17,666 nt of DNA, taken from contig CACZSJ010000041.1 in NCBI GenBank assembly GCA_902783825.1, positions 1 to 17,666 of the forward strand, given 5' to 3'. Under the pieces are notes generated by a model. That model was not told the DNA's origin. It saw only the letters and a program-made list of their open reading frames with translations, and did not search any database. Position 1 is the first letter of the stretch. Each line of letters opens with the position of its first letter. Positions 1 through 5,974 of the stretch are shown here, piece after piece. Both the position numbers and the translations under genes were made by a program. The DNA is from Oscillospiraceae bacterium. GTDB lineage: Bacteria; Bacillota; Clostridia; Oscillospirales; Oscillospiraceae.

Positions 1-8
1 CCATCACA

Positions 9-46
9 AAAAAATCCGGGAATACAGCAAGTATTCCCGGATTTTT
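9..46. terminator. Strong intrinsic terminator, readable in both directions
   Basis: A perfect stem of about 16 bp (10-25 with 31-46) encloses a 5-nt loop (26-30). A-rich and T-rich ends give a U-tract on both strands: a run of 7 A at 8-14, which is U on the minus strand, and TTTTT at 42-46 on the plus strand. For minus-strand transcription it would end whatever RNA crosses 47-330. It is the second terminator after rpsU, so the DNA between the two may be a separate transcription unit. Confidence 0.85.
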
Positions 47-329
47 CTATATCGTCTGAACGAAAAATGACTCGCGCAAAACTGCTTCACACCGCAAACA
101 TAGAGATGTTTGTGCCAGGCAAGGCGCCTGGCACAGGAATACTGGATATGTATTCCGAGTACAGGCAACGACGCCTGGCGCAAAAAGAGCCTGTTTGCGG
201 CTGTCGTATCCCTAACTTGCACACCCCAAGCGGCGGTCTTGTTCATTTGTACGCCTCTCGGCCTTCCAAAACGATCGCCAACGTCAATGCCGAAGAGGCA
301 CCATCGGTTTCCGCCCCGGAAAGGGCAGG
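47..329 (-). ncRNA. Candidate structured RNA or palindromic repeat element; no credible protein gene
   Basis: This stretch between two intrinsic terminators shows an unusual density of perfect inverted repeats. They are a 7-bp hairpin (95-101/106-112), a 10-bp hairpin (111-120/126-135), a 7-bp hairpin (136-142/150-156), a 5-bp hairpin (162-166/173-177), and a 10-bp stem with one bulged base (253-262/289-299). A 9-bp long-range stem (92-100 with 192-200) closes over the middle three hairpins and competes with hairpin 95-112, as a two-state RNA would. The minus strand is preferred because the terminator at 9-46 has its better U-tract in that direction. I found no convincing sigma-A promoter for it. 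Open frames cross here, but the minus-strand one runs through the terminator stem, so I do not call a protein. A non-transcribed palindromic repeat is an equally open reading. Confidence 0.35.
111..181. repeat. Diverged duplicate hairpin unit (115-134 and 161-181)
   Basis: Two copies of a CAGGCAA...CGCCTGGC palindromic unit lie about 46 bp apart. The first is part of a perfect 10-bp hairpin with a 5-nt loop (111-135). The second, at 161-181, is less perfect, with a 5-bp core stem. A separate 7-bp hairpin (136-156) abuts the first copy with no intervening base. The similarity may come from duplication within the element. Confidence 0.5.
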
Positions 330-360
330 AAAAAGGCAGCACCCTTGGTGCTGCCTTTTT
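330..360. terminator. rpsU intrinsic terminator
   Basis: A 14-bp perfect inverted repeat (330-343 with 347-360) with a 3-nt loop is flanked by A5 and T5, starting only 4 nt past the rpsU stop codon. On the minus strand the GC-rich stem is followed by UUUUU, a classic rho-independent terminator. It is symmetrical and would also work from the plus strand. Confidence 0.9.
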
Positions 361-364
361 GCGA

Positions 365-550
365 TCAATAGTAGCGCTTATTCTTGTTCTTGCGAGCCGC
401 CTCAGACTTCTTGCGGCGCTTGACACTGGGGCTCTGATAGTATTCCTTCTTTCTCAGATCCGCCAGGACGCCGGACTTGGCGCAGCTGCGCTTAAATCTC
501 TTAAGAGCATTGTCCAGAGATTCATTTTCCTTGACGTAGATTTCAGACAT
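365..550 (-). CDS. rpsU: 30S ribosomal protein S21
   Basis: This 61-residue basic protein is a component of the small ribosomal subunit, located near the 3' end of 16S rRNA and involved in initiation. Recognition rests on the N-terminal MSEIYVKENESLDNALKRFK, the central SGVLADLRKKEYY and the Lys/Arg-rich tail ending KNKNKRYY, all typical of S21. Length fits the family (about 58-71 residues). I start at the ATG at 548-550 rather than an in-frame ATG seven codons upstream, because the longer form would translate the Shine-Dalgarno run (557-566). The gene has its own consensus promoter right behind leuS and its own terminator, so it is probably transcribed separately and strongly. Read-through from leuS is also possible, since no terminator lies between them. 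Confidence 0.97.
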   Translation of the reverse strand: MSEIYVKENESLDNALKRFKRSCAKSGVLADLRKKEYYQSPSVKRRKKSEAARKNKNKRYY

Positions 551-556
551 ATATTT

Positions 557-566
557 CCCTCCCTCC
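557..566 (-). promoter_or_regulatory. Ribosome binding site that fixes the rpsU start
   Basis: The minus strand reads GGAGGGAGGG at 566-557, six bases before the ATG at 550. This near-ideal Shine-Dalgarno decides for the 61-residue start over the upstream in-frame ATG at 571. Confidence 0.85.
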
Positions 567-590
567 AACACGCCTCACGACGCTCCAAGG

Positions 591-604
591 GCCAATGAAT
601 TGGC
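591..604. promoter_or_regulatory. Perfect inverted repeat in the rpsU leader, possible operator
   Basis: GCCAAT-GA-ATTGGC is a perfect 6-bp inverted repeat with a 2-bp centre. It falls about 8 to 21 bases downstream of the transcription start predicted from the -10 box at 619-624. A 2-nt loop is too tight for a good RNA hairpin, so a dimeric repressor site is a reasonable but untested reading. Chance occurrence is possible. Confidence 0.3.
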
Positions 605-618
605 TGTTTAACATTGGT

Positions 619-647
619 ATTATACTGGGTAAAGCGCCGCTTGTCAA
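619..647 (-). promoter_or_regulatory. Consensus sigma-A promoter of rpsU
   Basis: On the minus strand, TTGACA (647-642) and TATAAT (624-619) are separated by exactly 17 bp. Both hexamers are perfect consensus matches. The -35 box begins only 3 bp past the leuS stop codon. The predicted transcription start is near 612, leaving a leader of roughly 60 nt before the rpsU ATG. Confidence 0.92.
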
Positions 648-650
648 CAA

Positions 651-3158
651 TCAGTTTTGCGGTTTCAGAATCAAATTGATCAGCTTGTTTTTGACCACGA
701 TAGTCTTGACCAACTGCATGCCTTCCATCTGGCGCTTGACCTTCTCGTCGGCGCAGGCGGCGCTCACCACGGTCTCGTCATCCGCGTCGTTGGGAACCAG
801 AATGGTAGCGCGCAGCTTGCCGTTGACCTGCACGGCCATCTCACGCACCGCATCCACGGTTTTGGCCTCATCGTAGGCAGGCCAGGACATCTGCATGGCC
901 ATCTTGCCGTGCTTGGCAGCAAAGCCCATCTGCTCCCACATTTCCTCAGCAATGTGCGGCGCGAAGGGACTGAGCAGCAGCAGCAGATATTCCATATCTC
1001 CCCGGCTCAGGCCATTGGCATAAAATTCGTTGACCAGCGTCATCAGAGCAGCGATCGCGGTGTTCATCTTCAGATTCTCGATATCCTCGCCCACCTTTTT
1101 GATGGTCTTATGGATCAGAGACTCATTCTTCGCTGAGACGCCCGCTTCGTCCTGCACCAGGTCCATCAAATTCCAGCAGCGGTCCAGAAAACGCTTGGAG
1201 CCCTTCACCGCCTCATCGGACCAGGTGGCCGTCTTCTCAAAATCGCCGATGAACATGATATACACGCGCATGGTGTCCGCGCCGTAGGCGCTGATCACGT
1301 CATCCGGATTGACCACGTTGCCCAGAGATTTGGACATCTTCACCGAAGGGCGCAGCGCCTGGCTGCCGTACTTTTCAATCAGCGCCTGCTTTTCTTCCTC
1401 CGTCTCCACGTTCCCCACATAATGGGGGTTGCGGCCCAGAATCATCCCGTGGGAGGTGCGCTTGGCGTAGGGCTCCTTGGTGTGCACCACGCCGATGTCA
1501 TACAGGAACTTATGCCAGAAGCGGCTGTAAAGCAGGTGCAGGGTCGTATGCTCCATGCCGCCGTTGTACCAGTCCACCGGCCCCCAATACGCCTCCGCTT
1601 CCTTGGAAACGGCACAGCTGTCGTTGTGGGGATCCATGTAGCGCAGGTAATACCAGCAGGAGCCGGCCCAGTTGGGCATGGTATCCGTCTCCCGTTTGGC
1701 GGGGCCGCCGCAGCAGGGACAGGTGGTGTTGACCCAGTCGGTCATCTTACTCAGGGGAGACTCGCCGTCATCGGTGGGCTCATAGGATTCTACCTGTGGC
1801 AGCACCAGCGGCAACTTGCTCTCTGGGATGGGCACCCAGCCGCACTTGGGGCAGTCCACCAGGGGGATGGGTTCCCCCCAGTAGCGCTGACGGGTAAAGA
1901 CCCAGTCGCGCAGCTTGTAGTTGGTCTTCTCCTTGCCCCAGCCCTGCCGGATCACATAATCCTTCATGGCCGGAATGGCTTCTTTGACGCTCATGCCGTT
2001 GAGGAAGCCGGAGTTGACCATAATTGCATTATCGTCCTTGGAAACAAAGGCCTCCTTGCTGATGTCGCCGCCACTGACCACTTCCACGATGGGCAGGCCG
2101 AACTTGGTGGCAAACTCCCAGTCACGCTGGTCATGTCCGGGCACGCCCATGACGATGCCGGTACCGTAGCCCATGAGGACGTAGTCCGAGACAAACATGG
2201 GCACCTGCATGCCATTGGCCGGATTGCAGACTTCAATGCCCTGCAGCCGGACGCCGGTCTTTTCCTTGTTCAACTCTCCCCGCTCAAAGTCGGACTTGCG
2301 GGCGGCAGCCTCTTTATATGCCTGCACCTCGTCCCAGTTTTCGATCCGATTCTGCCACTTCTCCAGAAGCGGATGCTCCGGGGAAATGACCATATAGGTC
2401 ACGCCGAAAAGCGTGTCCGCACGGGTGGTGTATACCGTAACCTCATCGTCCGTATTGGTTTTGAAATTCAGCTCGCAGCCGGTGGAGCGGCCGATCCAGT
2501 TTTTTTGCTGGACCTTGACCCGCTCAATATAATCCAAGTCGTCCAGATCATCGATGAGCCGGTCCGCATACTTGGTGATAGCCAGCATCCACTGGCTCTT
2601 CTCCCGGCGGACCACCTCGCTGCCGCAGCGCTCACACACGCCCTCGACCACTTCCTCATTGGCCAGACCGCATTTGCAGCTGGTGCACCAGTTGATGGGC
2701 ATGGTGGTCTTGTAGGCCAATCCTTTCTTGAACATCTGCAGGAAAATCCACTGGGTCCACTTATAATACTGCGGATCCGTGGTATCCACGCAGCGATCCC
2801 AGTCGAAGCCGTAGCCCAGCATTTTCAGCTGCCGGGTGAAGTTGGCGATGTTGTCCCGGGTGACGATGGAGGGATGGATGTGGTTTTTGATTGCGTAATT
2901 CTCCGTAGGCAGGCCGAAGGCGTCATAGCCAATGGGAAAAATCACATTGTAGCCATCCATGCGCTTTTTGCGCGTGACAATGTCGATGGCCGTGAAGGGA
3001 CGCGGATGCCCCACATGCAGGCCGGCGGCACTGGGATACGGAAACTCAATCAATCCGTAAAATTTAGGTCTGGGGTCTCCGGTAATGGCCGCGTAGGGCT
3101 TGACCTCTTCCCATCTATCCTGCCATTTCTTCTCAATGGCCGCAAAATCATATTTCAT
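651..3158 (-). CDS. leuS: Leucine--tRNA ligase
   Basis: This class Ia aminoacyl-tRNA synthetase charges tRNA-Leu in the cytoplasm. The 835 residues match the usual bacterial length. The HIGH box is HVGH at 48-51, within FPYPSAAGLHVGH, and the KMSKS loop is at 607-611. The inserted CP1 editing domain carries TTRADTLFG and the GHDQRDWEF segment, whose Asp is the expected editing residue. Two cysteine clusters look like zinc ribbons: WCTSCKC...CERCG, in the region after the Rossmann half, and CPKC...CPCC, before the second catalytic half. The C-terminal anticodon-binding and tail domains are complete. The ATG at 3156-3158 follows a GGGAG Shine-Dalgarno. It lies 48 nt after rsfS with no T-box leader, so it appears to be co-transcribed with the ribosome-assembly genes. 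Editing motifs differ slightly from the commoner TTRPDTLFG. Confidence 0.97.
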   Translation of the reverse strand: MKYDFAAIEKKWQDRWEEVKPYAAITGDPRPKFYGLIEFPYPSAAGLHVGHPRPFTAIDIVTRKKRMDGYNVIFPIGYDAFGLPTENYAIKNHIHPSIVTRDNIANFTRQLKMLGYGFDWDRCVDTTDPQYYKWTQWIFLQMFKKGLAYKTTMPINWCTSCKCGLANEEVVEGVCERCGSEVVRREKSQWMLAITKYADRLIDDLDDLDYIERVKVQQKNWIGRSTGCELNFKTNTDDEVTVYTTRADTLFGVTYMVISPEHPLLEKWQNRIENWDEVQAYKEAAARKSDFERGELNKEKTGVRLQGIEVCNPANGMQVPMFVSDYVLMGYGTGIVMGVPGHDQRDWEFATKFGLPIVEVVSGGDISKEAFVSKDDNAIMVNSGFLNGMSVKEAIPAMKDYVIRQGWGKEKTNYKLRDWVFTRQRYWGEPIPLVDCPKCGWVPIPESKLPLVLPQVESYEPTDDGESPLSKMTDWVNTTCPCCGGPAKRETDTMPNWAGSCWYYLRYMDPHNDSCAVSKEAEAYWGPVDWYNGGMEHTTLHLLYSRFWHKFLYDIGVVHTKEPYAKRTSHGMILGRNPHYVGNVETEEEKQALIEKYGSQALRPSVKMSKSLGNVVNPDDVISAYGADTMRVYIMFIGDFEKTATWSDEAVKGSKRFLDRCWNLMDLVQDEAGVSAKNESLIHKTIKKVGEDIENLKMNTAIAALMTLVNEFYANGLSRGDMEYLLLLLSPFAPHIAEEMWEQMGFAAKHGKMAMQMSWPAYDEAKTVDAVREMAVQVNGKLRATILVPNDADDETVVSAACADEKVKRQMEGMQLVKTIVVKNKLINLILKPQN

Positions 3159-3196
3159 GGAGTGTACTCCCTTTCCTCATAATTTTTGTCCGCGAT

Positions 3197-3214
3197 GCCC
3201 CTGTAATCAGGGGC
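3197..3214. other. Hairpin over the rsfS stop codon, ahead of leuS
   Basis: A perfect 7-bp GC-rich stem (3197-3203/3208-3214) with a TAAT loop encloses the rsfS stop codon at its edge. No U-tract follows on either strand, so it is not a canonical terminator. It could mark mRNA processing or tune expression between rsfS and leuS, or be incidental. Confidence 0.35.
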
Positions 3215-3566
3215 TGGGAAGGGATGAGAGGGACACCACCTCTGCGTCGCTCCAAAGACGCTCCAAATTATAGAACTGGCGCGCTTCATCGGTAAACACG
3301 TGCACGATCACGCAGCCGAAGTCCATCAGCACCCAGATATCCGAGCGCAGGCCTTCCCGGCGCATAGGAGGTTCTCCCGCCTCGGACAGCTTCTTGTCCA
3401 CTTCTTCTACCAGCGCCTTGACGTGGGTAGAGGAGGTGCCGTTGCAGATAACAAAATAATCCGCCAGAACCGTCTGTTCCGCCGTTTTCAGAATGGTCAC
3501 ATCTCGCGCTTTTTTATCCTCAAGGGCTTTGGCGGCTATGGCCGCGATTTCATCGGGTGTCAGCAT
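3207..3566 (-). CDS. rsfS: Ribosomal silencing factor RsfS (Iojap/YbeB family)
   Basis: This small protein binds uL14 on the large ribosomal subunit and blocks subunit joining when nutrients are short. The 119 residues match the family length. Diagnostic segments are ADYFVICNGTSSTHVKAL (near residue 31), GLRSDIWVLMDFGCVIVHVF and the following EARQFYNLERLW, all conserved in RsfS/Iojap proteins. The ATG at 3564-3566 follows a strong AGGAGG 7-8 nt upstream. It sits 14 nt after the NadD-YqeK fusion and 48 nt before leuS. The order nadD, yqeK, rsfS is widespread in Bacillota, which supports the call. Confidence 0.95.
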   Translation of the reverse strand: MLTPDEIAAIAAKALEDKKARDVTILKTAEQTVLADYFVICNGTSSTHVKALVEEVDKKLSEAGEPPMRREGLRSDIWVLMDFGCVIVHVFTDEARQFYNLERLWSDAEVVSLSSLPSP

Positions 3567-3580
3567 AATCTTCCTCCTCG

Positions 3581-4744
3581 TTATGTTTCCTCACTGTACC
3601 ACTTACATGCCTCAACAGTATCTGGATAGGGTTCTCTGCCATTGCTGCGAATCTCCTCCAGGCTCATCCGCAGCCCCAGGGCCATAGCCTGATTCAAGTC
3701 CTCATAGGCCAGCTCCCGCAACGCCTCCACCCCGGGAAAATCTCTGGTCGGCTCTATGAAATCCGCCAGATAGATGATTTTCTCCAGCAGCGTCATATCT
3801 GGCTTGCCGGTGGTATGCCAGCGGATCGCCTCGTAGATCGCATCGGAAATCCCGAACAGGTCACGGGCCAGAGCGGCGCCGGTCTTGGCGTGCAGAAGCT
3901 TGGGATTGCTCCGTTCTGCATTGTCGCAAATAATACCATATTTCCGGCACAAATTCAACTGATCCTCAGCATCAAGCTTTTTGGTAATGTCATGCAGAAT
4001 TCCCGCTGTGGCCGCGATTTCCGGATCCTCGCCCCAGTGCTTAGCCAGCATCACTGCCTCGCTCTCACAGCCGGCTACATGGCCGATGCGCTTCTCGTCC
4101 AGATAAACATAGGCCTTTTCCCGCAGCCAACTCAACTCCGGCAACGCGTCATAATAGCCGTTTCGGATGATCCAGTGATATACCCGGTCATCCAGCTGAT
4201 CCGCGCACAAGCGCAGCTTCAGCCGCTGACGAATGTCCCGGGACTGCATGGGCAGCGGCTCGTGGTTCAAGATCTGGATCTGGGCGCCGTAACGCTCCGT
4301 CAGATAGGCAGCGTGCTCTCGCAGCGCCTCTCCTTCCAGCTCTTCCCGGGCCAGCACCGCCAGCGTGCAGCTCTGCAGCAGGTATTCAAAGCGATACCAT
4401 TCCTCAAAGCTCAACAGCATGTCCGTGCCCATCACCAAAAGCAGCTCATCCTCCGGATACCGCTGGCGCAGGGCGCTCACCGTCTCCGCCGTGTAGCTCT
4501 TCCCTTCCCGGCGCAGCTCCAGATCGGTGACTTCCGCCCCCGGGACATCCCGGAAGGCAAGGCGGCACAGCTCCAGCCGCTGCCAGGCATCGGGGCTTCC
4601 CTCCTCCATATCCTTGTGGGGCGGGATATTGTCAGGGATAATCAGAAATATATCCGGCTGCAGCTCCTTATATACAGTCATAGCCGCTTCCCGATGTCCC
4701 AAGTGCGGCGGGTTAAAGCTGCCGCCGTAAAGCGCAATTCTCAT
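3581..4744 (-). CDS. nadD: NadD-YqeK fusion: nicotinate-nucleotide adenylyltransferase plus HD-domain Ap4A hydrolase
   Basis: The product is a 387-residue two-domain protein. Residues 1 to about 195 are NadD, which makes nicotinate adenine dinucleotide from NaMN and ATP. It opens with RIALYGGSFNPPHLGH (GxFNPxHxGH at 8-17) and has a late QSRDIRQRL segment where the usual ISSTxIR lies. Residues about 206-387 are a YqeK-type HD domain with H222, HD at 251-252, H285, H310 and D328 in the expected metal-binding spacing. YqeK enzymes hydrolyse symmetrical dinucleoside tetraphosphates such as Ap4A. In many Bacillota these are two adjacent genes. Here one continuous frame covers both, and the combined length equals the sum of the separate proteins. 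The start is the ATG at 4742-4744, which overlaps the yhbY stop as ATGA. An upstream in-frame start inside yhbY is rejected because NadD proteins begin at this Met. Confidence 0.93.
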   Translation of the reverse strand: MRIALYGGSFNPPHLGHREAAMTVYKELQPDIFLIIPDNIPPHKDMEEGSPDAWQRLELCRLAFRDVPGAEVTDLELRREGKSYTAETVSALRQRYPEDELLLVMGTDMLLSFEEWYRFEYLLQSCTLAVLAREELEGEALREHAAYLTERYGAQIQILNHEPLPMQSRDIRQRLKLRLCADQLDDRVYHWIIRNGYYDALPELSWLREKAYVYLDEKRIGHVAGCESEAVMLAKHWGEDPEIAATAGILHDITKKLDAEDQLNLCRKYGIICDNAERSNPKLLHAKTGAALARDLFGISDAIYEAIRWHTTGKPDMTLLEKIIYLADFIEPTRDFPGVEALRELAYEDLNQAMALGLRMSLEEIRSNGREPYPDTVEACKWYSEET

Positions 4745-5052
4745 GCCCGCTTCTTGTCCTTCACCAGTTGGATTTTCGGCTCCTTTTCGTTGCGCCGGTA
4801 GAGCACAAATTTGGTGCCGATTACCTGCACCTGTTCGGCGGCACAGGCCTGCGACAGCGCGTCGCACACTTCTCGCGGCGTCAGCTCACAGCTCTCCAGC
4901 ACCTTGCCCTTGACCAGTTCTCTGGCTGTCAGCGCAGCGGTCACGGAGGCTACAAGATTGTCGCTGATCCCGCCTTTGCCCACCTGTATGATCGTATCCT
5001 CAGCGGCAGCAAGTCCCCGCAGCTGGGCACGTTGTTTGCTTGTAATGGCCAT
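4741..5052 (-). CDS. yhbY: Ribosome-associated RNA-binding protein YhbY (CRM domain)
   Basis: This 103-residue single CRM (KH-like) domain protein binds pre-50S particles or 23S rRNA and is linked to ribosome assembly. It begins with the characteristic MAITSKQRAQLRGLA and has the GxxG-type loop GKGGIS near residues 26-31, followed by LVKGKVLESC and a C-terminal IGTKFVLYRRN. Length and motifs match the family. The ATG at 5050-5052 has an AAGGAG Shine-Dalgarno that overlaps the ftsY stop codon. The stop overlaps the next start (ATGA with nadD-yqeK), which points to translational coupling across ftsY-yhbY-nadD. Confidence 0.94.
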   Translation of the reverse strand: MAITSKQRAQLRGLAAAEDTIIQVGKGGISDNLVASVTAALTARELVKGKVLESCELTPREVCDALSQACAAEQVQVIGTKFVLYRRNEKEPKIQLVKDKKRA

Positions 5053-5062
5053 GCTTCTCTCC

Positions 5063-5971
5063 TTATTGCTTGAACAACGCGGTCACAAACTCTTCCGCGT
5101 CAAATGGGATCAGATCGTCGATCCCCTCGCCCACGCCAATCAGCTTCACCGGGATTGCCAACTCGTTGGCGATGGCAAACACGATTCCGCCCTTGGCGGT
5201 TCCGTCCAGCTTGGTCAGGACGATTCCCGTCAGGCTGGCAGTCTCCAAAAACTGCTTGGCCTGGATCAGCCCGTTTTGCCCGGTGGTCGCATCCAGCACC
5301 ATCAGCGTCTCCACGTCCGCCTCCGGCAGCTCCCGGGTGATAATCCGACGAATCTTGCTCAGCTCATTCATCAGATTCTGCTTGTTGTGCAAGCGGCCCG
5401 CCGTGTCGATGATGACCACGTCCGTCTTGCGGGCCTTGGCGGCACAAATGCCGTCGTAAACCACAGAGGCCGGGTCGCTGCCCTCTTCGTGGCGCACCAG
5501 ATCCGCACCTGCCCGCTGTGCCCAAACGCTCAGCTGTTCAGCCGCGGCAGCCCGGAAGGTATCTCCCGCCACCAGCAGAACGCTCTTCCCCTGGGCTTTC
5601 AGCTGGGCCGCCAGTTTTCCGATGGTGGTGGTTTTCCCCACTCCGTTAACGCCGACCATCAGCAGGATGGAAGGCTTTGTCTCCAGACGCAGACCGGTAT
5701 CTCCCACATCCAGCATCTTGCTGAGCACCTGAATCAGACCTCTGCGCGCCTCGTCGCCATGGCGAAAGCGATCCTCCCAGGTTTTTTTGCGCATCAGATA
5801 GATCACACGCTCCGCCGTGGCCGCGCCCACATCGGACATCACCAGCAGATCTTCCAGCTCCTCGTAGAAGTCCTCACTGTCCGGCGCGTAATCCTGAAAC
5901 AGTTCTTCCAGCTCCTCCAGATTGCCTCGGGTTTTGCTCAGACCGGAAAAGATTTTGTCAAAAAAGCCCAT
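5063..5971 (-). CDS. ftsY: Signal recognition particle receptor FtsY
   Basis: This SRP GTPase at the inner face of the membrane docks the SRP-ribosome complex for co-translational protein insertion. The 302 residues form a compact NG-type FtsY with only a short N-terminal tail (MGFFDKIFSGLSKTRGNL) and no long acidic A domain, as in many Gram-positives. Motifs: G1 GVNGVGKTT at 107-115, DTFRAAA at 137-143, DTAGR at 189-193, TKLD at 253-256, and the closing GxGExxxDLxPF segment near 279-290. Its ATG (5969-5971) starts 3 nt after the smc stop, with its Shine-Dalgarno (GAGGAG-like) inside the end of smc. Smc followed by ftsY is the common Bacillota order. The ylxM-ffh pair that often follows is not here. 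Confidence 0.97.
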   Translation of the reverse strand: MGFFDKIFSGLSKTRGNLEELEELFQDYAPDSEDFYEELEDLLVMSDVGAATAERVIYLMRKKTWEDRFRHGDEARRGLIQVLSKMLDVGDTGLRLETKPSILLMVGVNGVGKTTTIGKLAAQLKAQGKSVLLVAGDTFRAAAAEQLSVWAQRAGADLVRHEEGSDPASVVYDGICAAKARKTDVVIIDTAGRLHNKQNLMNELSKIRRIITRELPEADVETLMVLDATTGQNGLIQAKQFLETASLTGIVLTKLDGTAKGGIVFAIANELAIPVKLIGVGEGIDDLIPFDAEEFVTALFKQ

Positions 5972-5974
5972 GCT

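Noticed and set aside
4..246. Minus-strand frame after rpsU (about 80 codons from the ATG at 246, longer if opened upstream) with an AGAGG-like site in front
   Set aside because: It reads through the stem and loop of the terminator at 9-46 and through all the perfect hairpins. The peptide has no recognisable protein character, so RNA or repeat structure explains the sequence better. A homology search could reverse this.
47..329. Identification of the left-end element as 6S RNA, SRP RNA, RNase P RNA or tmRNA
   Set aside because: I could not find the characteristic conserved loops or closing stems of any of these, so only an unnamed candidate is reported.
67..598. Plus-strand frames over the left 600 bp
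   Set aside because: They run across the two terminators and antisense to rpsU, with no Shine-Dalgarno or promoter and low-complexity, unconserved-looking peptides.
1422..3182. Long plus-strand frame antisense to leuS
   Set aside because: Same codon-register effect. The sense strand encodes a complete leucyl-tRNA synthetase.
3159..3206. Possible T-box or separate promoter for leuS
   Set aside because: The 48-nt gap is too short for a T-box, and I see no credible -35/-10 pair.
3581..4867. Longer 428-residue version of NadD-YqeK starting inside yhbY
   Set aside because: The first 41 residues are out-of-frame yhbY sequence. NadD proteins begin at the internal Met (4744), which also forms an ATGA overlap with the yhbY stop.
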